From contig NZ_SRYZ01000005.1 of assembly GCF_004793475.1 (NCBI RefSeq), forward strand, positions 1-64,000: a stretch of DNA of 64,000 bases, given 5' to 3'. The position numbers and the translations under genes are program-made. The notes beneath the pieces were generated by a model. The model saw only the letters and a program-made list of their open reading frames with translations. It ran no database searches and was not told the DNA's origin. Source of the stretch: Bacteroides muris (ex Afrizal et al. 2022). Lineage in GTDB: Bacteria > Bacteroidota > Bacteroidia > Bacteroidales > Bacteroidaceae. How positions within the stretch are numbered: the first letter of the stretch is position 1; every line of letters begins with the position of its first letter. Positions 57,675-64,000 of the stretch are shown one piece after another.

Positions 57675-59368
57675 GTGGAGACATTAGATTGGTTAGTCAT
57701 TGGAATCTTTTGCCTGGCTTTGATTGGAATTATTGTCTGGGTTGTCAAACAGAAACAGAATGACTCAGCAGACTATTTTTTAGGTGGCCGTGATGCCACA
57801 TGGCTCGCTATCGGTGCATCTATCTTTGCATCCAACATCGGTTCGGAACACTTAATTGGATTAGCCGGCGCCGGTGTTTCCAGCGGTATGGCTATGGCAC
57901 ATTGGGAAATACAAGGCTGGATGATTCTTATCTTAGGTTGGGTATTTGTACCATTCTATTCGCGAAGCATGGTATTCACAATGCCTGAGTTCCTAGAACG
58001 CCGTTATAATCCACAGTCACGTACAATATTGTTTGTAATATCTCTAATCAGCTATGTACTGACAAAGGTTGCCGTGACGGTTTATGCTGGAGGATTGGTA
58101 TTCCAACAAGTATTTGGTATAAAAGAACTTTGGGGAATCGACTTCTTTTGGATTGCCGCCATCGGCCTGGTTATACTGACTGCGCTCTACACAATCTTCG
58201 GAGGAATGAAGTCGGTGCTTTACACCTCCGTCTTGCAAACCCCTATCTTGCTGTTAGGTTCACTGATAATCCTTGTACTCGGCTTCAAAGAATTGGGAGG
58301 CTGGGATGAGATGATGAGAATCTGCGGTGCAATCACAGTGAACGATTATGGTAACACAATGACAGAACTTATACGCAATAACAACGACCCTAATTTCCCG
58401 TGGTTGGGTGCACTGATTGGTTCAGCCATTATCGGATTCTGGTATTGGTGTACAGACCAGTTCATCGTGCAACGCGTACTTTCCGGAAAGAATGAAAAGG
58501 AAGCACGACGCGGCACCATTTTCGGAGCTTACCTGAATTATTGCCCGTATTCTTATTCCTTATCCCGGGCATGATTGCTTTCGCATTACACCAAAAATAT
58601 CTCGGTACAGGAGGAGAAGGTTTTCTGCCTATGTTGGCAAACGGAAATGCCAATGCGGATGCTGCTTTCCCGACTCTAGTAGCAAAATTGCTTCCTGCTG
58701 GAGTTAAAGGTTTGGTTGTATGCGGTATTCTTGCAGCACTGATGAGCTCTCTCGCATCTTTGTTCAACTCATCTGCCATGCTTTTCACCATTGACTTCTA
58801 CAAACGTTTCAAGCCGAACACTTCTGAAAAAAAGCTGGTGGGAATTGGACAGATGGCAACTGTTGTGATTGTGATATCGGGCATACTCTGGATTCCTATT
58901 ATGCGCAGTGTAGGCGATGTTCTTTACACCTACTTACAAGATGTACAATCTGTATTGGCGCCAGGAATTGCCGCAGCCTTCCTTTTGGGAATCTGCTGGA
59001 AACGAACCTCTGCACAAGGCGGTATGTGGGGACTGATTGCCGGAATGATTATCGGTTTAACCCGTTTGGGGGCAAAAGTATATTACAGCAATGCAGGAGA
59101 TGTGTCAAGTAGTACCTTCAAGTATTTGTTCTATGATATGAACTGGCTGTTTTTCTGCGGATGGATGTTCTTGTTCTGCATCATAGTGGTTATCGCAGTC
59201 AGCGTGTTTACAACTGCCCCAAGCGAAGAAAAGATTCAAGGACTGGTATTCGGGACTTCAACTCCCGAACAAAAAGCAGCTACACATGCGAGTTGGAATA
59301 AATGGGATATAATTCATACCCTTATCATCCTCGGTATTACAGCAGCTTTTTATTGGTATTTCTGGTAA
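57675..59368 (+). pseudogene. sodium/sugar symporter (SSS family), frameshifted
   Basis: A GTG at 57675 starts a solute:sodium symporter. The first frame (to 58574) covers helices up to about the eighth and reads into ARRGTIFGAYLN, then goes out of frame. The second frame (from about 58536) resumes with LPVFLFLIPGMIAFALHQKY to a normal end. An A missing from CTGAA(A)TTATTG near 58533-58537 explains it: restoring it gives GAYLKLLPVFLF. Together the product would be about 564 residues, normal for the family. It is either inactivated, an assembly error, or a slippage site. Neighbours suggest arabinose or galactose as cargo. Confidence 0.85.
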
Positions 59369-59426
59369 ATCGGTATGTTGCTATGACATAAATCCATACA
59401 GCATCCCACTTAATAAAAATCAAGAT

Positions 59427-60104
59427 ATGAGTAATTACTATAATTCAAATCCGAAACTTTATGTAGGTATCGACTGCATTATTTTCGGTTTCAATGAAGG
59501 AGAGCTGAACCTGCTGTTGCTGAAGCGCAATTTCGAACCGGCAATGGGTGAATGGTCGCTGATGGGAGGATTCGTACAGGAAGGCGAAAGCGTGGATGAT
59601 GCAGCCAAACGAGTCCTAAATGAACTTACCGGACTGGAAGATGTATATATGGAACAAGTCAAAGCTTTCGGAGCCATAGATCGTGACCCGGGAGAACGCG
59701 TAGTCTCCATTGCTTACTATGCGCTCATCAACATCAACGAATACGACAAAGAATCCGTACAACTACATAATGCTTTCTGGGTAAATATCAATGAACTTCC
59801 AGCGCTAATCTTTGATCATCCGCAAATGGTGGAACAAGCTCGGAAGTTGATGCAACAAAAAGCGTCCACCGAACCAATCGGCTTTAATCTGCTACCCAAA
59901 CTGTTCACGCTGTCACAACTGCAAAGCTTATACGAAGCTATATACGGTGAAAATATTGACAAACGGAACTTCCGAAAACGCATAGCAGAAATGGACTATA
60001 TAGAGAAAACTGACAAGATAGACAAAACAGGGTCTAAACGTGGGGCTGCCTTATATCAGTTTAATGAGAAGGCATACCGCAAAGCTCCGAAATTCAAACT
60101 CTGA
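59427..60104 (+). CDS. araR: AraR, Nudix-type transcriptional regulator of arabinose use
   Basis: A 225-residue protein with a Nudix fold (about 10-140) and a C-terminal winged helix (about 150-225, with LPKLFTLSQLQSLYEAIYG and RNFRKRIAEM). The Nudix box (G48-L70) has lost two catalytic acids: RVLNEL replaces REUxEE, with Val63 and Leu67 where Glu is expected. It is therefore a sensor rather than a hydrolase. Bacteroidota AraR regulators of this type are known to respond to L-arabinose. It lies directly upstream of araD; its likely operators are at 56426-56466. Confidence 0.88.
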   Translation: MSNYYNSNPKLYVGIDCIIFGFNEGELNLLLLKRNFEPAMGEWSLMGGFVQEGESVDDAAKRVLNELTGLEDVYMEQVKAFGAIDRDPGERVVSIAYYALININEYDKESVQLHNAFWVNINELPALIFDHPQMVEQARKLMQQKASTEPIGFNLLPKLFTLSQLQSLYEAIYGENIDKRNFRKRIAEMDYIEKTDKIDKTGSKRGAALYQFNEKAYRKAPKFKL

Positions 60105-60145
60105 GAGCCTAATATTCTACAATTGTAATTAATAATTAAAACAAC

Positions 60146-60832
60146 ATGCTGGAAGCACTGAAAGACAAAGTATTCCATGCCAACCTTGAACTGGTGAAGC
60201 ACGGATTGGTTATCTTCACATGGGGCAACGTATCGGGCATTGACCGCGAGTCCGGTCTGGTAGTCATCAAGCCCAGTGGAGTGAGTTACGATAAAATGAA
60301 AGCAGAAGATATGGTGGTGATAGACCTCGACGGTAAAGTCATAGAGGGTAAGTTAAACCCTTCCTCGGACACCCCTACTCATATTGTCCTATACAAAGCA
60401 TTCCCCAAAATTGGTGGAGTGGTGCATACACATTCCACCTATGCCACAGCCTGGGCACAAGCAGGATGTGACATACCGAATATCGGGACAACACATGCCG
60501 ATTACTTCCACGACGCCATACCCTGCACAGCAGACATGACGAAGGAGGAAGTGGAAGGAGCGTATGAACTGGAAACGGGAAATGTTATCGTAAAACGCTT
60601 TGAGGGGCTAAACCCGGTACATACTCCCGGAGTATTGGTAAAGAACCACGGTCCCTTCTCGTGGGGAAAAGATGCACACGAAGCGGTACATAATGCCGTA
60701 GTGATGGAGCAGGTGGCAAAAATGGCCAGTATAGCCTATGCCGTGAACCCCCGCCTGACTATGAATTCGGTGTTGATAGAGAAGCATTTCAGCCGCAAGC
60801 ACGGTCCTAACGCTTATTATGGACAGAAATAA
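60146..60832 (+). CDS. araD: L-ribulose-5-phosphate 4-epimerase
   Basis: A 228-residue class II aldolase-like epimerase making D-xylulose-5-phosphate. Zinc ligands are in [13 protein letters not shown] (two histidines) and the later VKNHGPF histidine; TWGNVSG and KPSGVSY are substrate motifs. araA follows after 38 bp. Confidence 0.96.
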   Translation: MLEALKDKVFHANLELVKHGLVIFTWGNVSGIDRESGLVVIKPSGVSYDKMKAEDMVVIDLDGKVIEGKLNPSSDTPTHIVLYKAFPKIGGVVHTHSTYATAWAQAGCDIPNIGTTHADYFHDAIPCTADMTKEEVEGAYELETGNVIVKRFEGLNPVHTPGVLVKNHGPFSWGKDAHEAVHNAVVMEQVAKMASIAYAVNPRLTMNSVLIEKHFSRKHGPNAYYGQK

Positions 60833-60870
60833 CTATCATTCTTTAAATATAAACTATAAAAATAAATTAT

Positions 60871-62379
60871 ATGAACGCATTTGAACAATATGAAGTATGG
60901 TTCGTAACCGGAGCACAGCTTTTATACGGAGGTGACGCAGTTATCGCAGTAGACGCACATAGTAATGAAATGGTGAAAGGCCTGAATGATTCCGGAAAAC
61001 TGCCCGTAAAGGTAGTATATAAAGGTACGGTCAATTCATCCAAAGAAGTAACCGCTGCCTTCAAGGCTGCCAACAACGACGAAAAGTGTATCGGAGTCAT
61101 CACCTGGATGCACACTTTCTCTCCTGCAAAAATGTGGATTCACGGTTTGCAGGAACTGAAGAAGCCGTTACTACACTTCCATACACAGTTCAACAAGGAG
61201 ATTCCTTGGGAGACGATGGACATGGATTTCATGAACCTGAACCAATCGGCTCACGGTGACCGCGAATTCGGACACATCGTGACACGTATGCGAAAGAACC
61301 GCAAAGTGGTAGTAGGCCACTGGCAGGACGAAAAAGCACAAAACCAGATTGCTGCATGGATGCGTGTAGCTGCCGCATGGGCTGATGCACAAGATATGCT
61401 CATCATCCGCTTCGGCGACCAGATGAATAACGTGGCTGTGACGGACGGTGATAAGGTCAGCGCCGAACAAGTATTGGGCTATCATGTGGACTACTATCCC
61501 ATCAATGATGTAATGACATACTACAACGCGGTCAGCGACGAAGACGTGGAGGCGCTCGTAACAGAATACTTTAAGCTCTACGACCACGCTCCCGAACTGG
61601 AAGACACACGTACGGAAGCCTATGCCAAGGTATGGAACTCAGCCAAGGCTGAAATAGCCATTCGCCGCGTGCTGAAAGATACGGACGCCAAAGGCTTCAC
61701 CACCAACTTCAACGATTTGGGTGACTTTGACCAAATCCCCGGACTGGCCTCACAGCGACTGATGGCGGAAGGTTACGGCTTCGGTGCCGAAGGCGACTGG
61801 AAAACCGCAGCACTGTACCGTACCACTTGGGTGATGAGCCAGGGCATGCCGAAGGGGTGCTCCTTCCTCGAAGACTATACACTGAACTTTGACGGAGAAA
61901 AGAGCGCCATCCTGCAGGCACACATGCTGGAAGTCTGCCCACTGATTGCCGAACAGAAGCCGAAACTGGAAGTACACCGTCTGAGCATCGGTATCAACAG
62001 CAAAACAGCCCGCCTGGTATTTACCAGCAAACAAGGTGAAGGTGTAGCCGCCACCATTGTAGATTTGGGAAACCGTTTCCGCCTCATTGTGAACAAAGTA
62101 GAATGCGTCAAGAGCAAGCCTCTGCCCAAGTTGCCCGTTGCCAGCGCACTGTGGATTCCGATGCCCAACCTCGAAGTTGGCGCCGCAGCCTGGATTCTGG
62201 CCGGAGGTACACATCATACCAGCTTCTCCTACGACCTGACGGTGGAGTATTGGGAAGACTTTGCCGAAATGGCCGGCATCGAAATGGTGGTCATTGATGA
62301 AAATACCACCATCAGCGAGTTCAAAAAAGAATTGCGCATGAATGAAGTCTACTATATGCTGAACAAGGCACTTTGCTGA
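60871..62379 (+). CDS. araA: L-arabinose isomerase
   Basis: A 502-residue enzyme that converts L-arabinose to L-ribulose. The start VWFVTGAQLLYG is diagnostic; catalytic glutamates lie in LMAEGYGFGAEGDWKTA (about 300-320), manganese-binding histidines in the late THHTSFSYD (about 447-455) and HMLEVCP regions. Length is normal. It is followed, after 124 bp with no other feature, by the araB-like kinase. Confidence 0.97.
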   Translation: MNAFEQYEVWFVTGAQLLYGGDAVIAVDAHSNEMVKGLNDSGKLPVKVVYKGTVNSSKEVTAAFKAANNDEKCIGVITWMHTFSPAKMWIHGLQELKKPLLHFHTQFNKEIPWETMDMDFMNLNQSAHGDREFGHIVTRMRKNRKVVVGHWQDEKAQNQIAAWMRVAAAWADAQDMLIIRFGDQMNNVAVTDGDKVSAEQVLGYHVDYYPINDVMTYYNAVSDEDVEALVTEYFKLYDHAPELEDTRTEAYAKVWNSAKAEIAIRRVLKDTDAKGFTTNFNDLGDFDQIPGLASQRLMAEGYGFGAEGDWKTAALYRTTWVMSQGMPKGCSFLEDYTLNFDGEKSAILQAHMLEVCPLIAEQKPKLEVHRLSIGINSKTARLVFTSKQGEGVAATIVDLGNRFRLIVNKVECVKSKPLPKLPVASALWIPMPNLEVGAAAWILAGGTHHTSFSYDLTVEYWEDFAEMAGIEMVVIDENTTISEFKKELRMNEVYYMLNKALC

Positions 62380-62503
62380 TAATCATTACGGATTACCGAT
62401 TGCGAATTCCTAATTACACGCACCACAAACGTAACTAGCAATTTGCAATCAGTAATTCGTAGTTTATAATCGTACTATAAATCCATAATTCATCATTAAT
62501 ACC

Positions 62504-64000
62504 ATGAAATTAGATGCAAAATCAACCATTGAAGCAGGTAAGGCCATCCTTGGCATAGAACTTGGTTCCACACGAATCAAGGCGGTTTTGATAGACCAGG
62601 AAAACAAACCCATCGCCCAAGGAAGCCACACTTGGGAGAATCAGTTAGTCGACGGACTGTGGACATATAGCGTCGAGGCAGTCTGGTATGGATTGCAGAA
62701 TTGCTACGCAAACCTCCGTACTAATGTAAAGAGCCTTTACGATACAGAGATAGAAACCCTGGCAGCCATCGGTGTCAGTGCCATGATGCACGGCTATATG
62801 GCATTCAACGAAAAAGAAGAAATCCTTGTGCCCTTCCGTACCTGGAGAAATACTAATACCGGTCAGGCTGCCGCAGCCCTATCCGAACTATTTATCTACA
62901 ACATCCCGCTGCGTTGGAGCATTTCCCACCTCTACCAAGCCATTCTGGATAATGAAGAGCATGTTCCATCCATCAATTACCTGACCACCCTTGCAGGGTT
63001 TGTCCACTGGCAAATAACCGGCCAAAAGGTACTGGGTATAGGCGATGCCTCCGGTATGCTTCCCATCGATTCTATCACCAAAGACTATTCTTCTGAAATG
63101 GTGGATAAGTTCGACAAACTTATTGCTCCGAAAGGATACGACTGGAAGCTTCGAGATATTCTTCCGAAGGTATTGTCGGCCGGTGAAAGCGCAGGTTTCC
63201 TTACTCCTGAAGGAGCCAGCCGTCTTGACGTATCAGGACATCTGAAAGCAGGAATTCCCATTTGTCCGCCCGAAGGTGACGCTGGCACCGGCATGGTTGC
63301 CACCAACGCTGTAAAGCAGCGTACCGGAAACGTATCGGCAGGCACTTCCTCTTTCTCAATGATTGTATTGGAGAAAGAATTGTCCAAACCCTACGAAATG
63401 ATTGACATGGTAACCACCCCCGATGGAAGCCTCGTAGCTATGGTACATTGCAACAACTGTACTTCCGACCTCAATGCCTGGATTAATATTTTCAAAGAAT
63501 ATCAGGAACTGATGGGTATTCTCGTAGATATGGACGAGATTTACGGAAAACTTTATAACCACGCCTTGACAGGCAATGCAGACTGCGGAGGGCTCATCTC
63601 TTACAACTACATATCAGGCGAACCTATAACGGGACTGGCAGACGGACGCCCACTGTTTGTACGTTCGGCAAACGACAAGTTCAACCTTGCCAACTTCATA
63701 CGCACCCATCTGTATGCTTCAGTGGGAGTCCTCAAAATAGGCAACGACATCCTTTTCAATGAAGAAAAGATTAAAGTAGACAGAATCACCGCTCATGGAG
63801 GACTCTTCAAAACCAAAGGAGTAGGCCAGAGAATATTGGCAGCTGCCATCAACTCCCCCATTTCTGTTATGGAAACAGCCGGCGAAGGTGGTGCCTGGGG
63901 AATCGCCCTCCTCGCTTCCTACCTTGTAAACAATGGAAAATGCCAATCCCTTGCCGACTTTCTGGATAAGGATGTATTCACTGGAGATGCCGGTATAGAA
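62504..64000 (+). CDS. araB: FGGY kinase, probable L-ribulokinase (partial at window end)
   Basis: An open frame of 499 codons starts with ATG at 62504 and runs off the window. The N domain has [18 protein letters not shown] (the GxxSxxxR/K-type phosphate site) and [10 protein letters not shown]; further blocks are [10 protein letters not shown] (about 180-189) and [15 protein letters not shown] (about 255-269), with SVGTSS-like SAGTSSF. FGGY sugar kinases of the xylulose/ribulose group match. The operon (araR, araD, araA) favours ribulose as substrate. The C terminus and stop lie beyond this window. Confidence 0.88.
   Translation, partial: MKLDAKSTIEAGKAILGIELGSTRIKAVLIDQENKPIAQGSHTWENQLVDGLWTYSVEAVWYGLQNCYANLRTNVKSLYDTEIETLAAIGVSAMMHGYMAFNEKEEILVPFRTWRNTNTGQAAAALSELFIYNIPLRWSISHLYQAILDNEEHVPSINYLTTLAGFVHWQITGQKVLGIGDASGMLPIDSITKDYSSEMVDKFDKLIAPKGYDWKLRDILPKVLSAGESAGFLTPEGASRLDVSGHLKAGIPICPPEGDAGTGMVATNAVKQRTGNVSAGTSSFSMIVLEKELSKPYEMIDMVTTPDGSLVAMVHCNNCTSDLNAWINIFKEYQELMGILVDMDEIYGKLYNHALTGNADCGGLISYNYISGEPITGLADGRPLFVRSANDKFNLANFIRTHLYASVGVLKIGNDILFNEEKIKVDRITAHGGLFKTKGVGQRILAAAINSPISVMETAGEGGAWGIALLASYLVNNGKCQSLADFLDKDVFTGDAGIE

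Overview
The window looks like a chromosomal stretch of a gut Bacteroides species (Bacteroidota). Supporting signs are the many promoter -7 boxes of the TAnnTTTG type (a complete TTTG-N20-TAATTTTG at its left end), near absence of Shine-Dalgarno sites, Bacteroides-type families (NigD-like lipoprotein, DUF3869 lipoprotein, PCMD protein, UpxY/NusG-like protein, OmpA), and a Nudix-type AraR regulator beside araDAB. No database could be searched, so species is not assigned.

Layout. (1) 1-6.8 kb is accessory: a tight + strand operon of small detoxification/modification-type enzymes (zinc ribbon, YciI-like, iron-sulfur flavoprotein, META lipoprotein, tautomerase, GyrI-like, double GNAT, esterase) ending in a broken membrane-protein gene, then a nested mobile element (a 179-bp MITE-like unit with 8-bp target duplication, itself hit by a 1,639-bp two-ORF insertion sequence with 13-bp target duplication), then tRNA-Ser. 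(2) 7-10.5 kb: pflB-pflA preceded by four 17-bp dyad repeats at an exact 22-bp period. (3) 10.5-14.2 kb: an ECF sigma factor paired with an inner-membrane-anchored beta-barrel protein, a NigD-like lipoprotein and two gene remnants. (4) 14.2-18.1 kb: ABC-F protein, grpE-dnaJ. (5) 18.1-22.5 kb: polysaccharide export genes (Wza-like, Wzz-like, short NusG-like, WbuC-like cupin). (6) 23-28 kb: tRNA-Thr, mltG, iorA, a C-terminally truncated iorB, paaK. (7) 28.5-35.2 kb: thrS-infC-rpmI-rplT, a large TPR protein, def, ruvX. (8) 35.3-39.5 kb: envelope cluster with two YjbH-like proteins around OmpA and a His-rich DUF3869 lipoprotein. (9) 39.8-47.7 kb: a seven-gene operon making and using PAPS (cysQ, SLC13 permease, cysC, cysD, cysN, sulfotransferase, PCMD protein), bounded by a 51-bp perfect inverted repeat. 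(10) 48-51.4 kb: SPOR and lipocalin-like lipoproteins, DEAD-box helicase, YtxH/holin-like envelope stress operon. (11) 51.4-64 kb: manA, galM, sugar MFS transporter, galK, then a lipoprotein mutarotase, a frameshifted sodium/sugar symporter, araR, araD, araA and the start of an araB-like kinase.

How it works together. The PAPS operon imports an anion (probably sulfate), activates it to APS and PAPS, transfers the sulfonate with the sulfotransferase and removes PAP with CysQ; no sulfate-reduction genes are present, so it reads as a sulfonation pathway. It matches, from memory, the arrangement around the B. thetaiotaomicron steroid/cholesterol sulfotransferase BT_0416. The right end is a galactose/arabinose catabolic region; two 17-bp dyads before the arabinose operon are candidate operators for its AraR.

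Most notable oddities are the 51-bp inverted repeat abutting the sulfotransferase operon, the nested insertions, the 22-bp-period array before pflB, the single-base frameshift in the sugar symporter, the truncated iorB, and an ABC-F protein whose two ATP sites are one intact and one fully degenerate.
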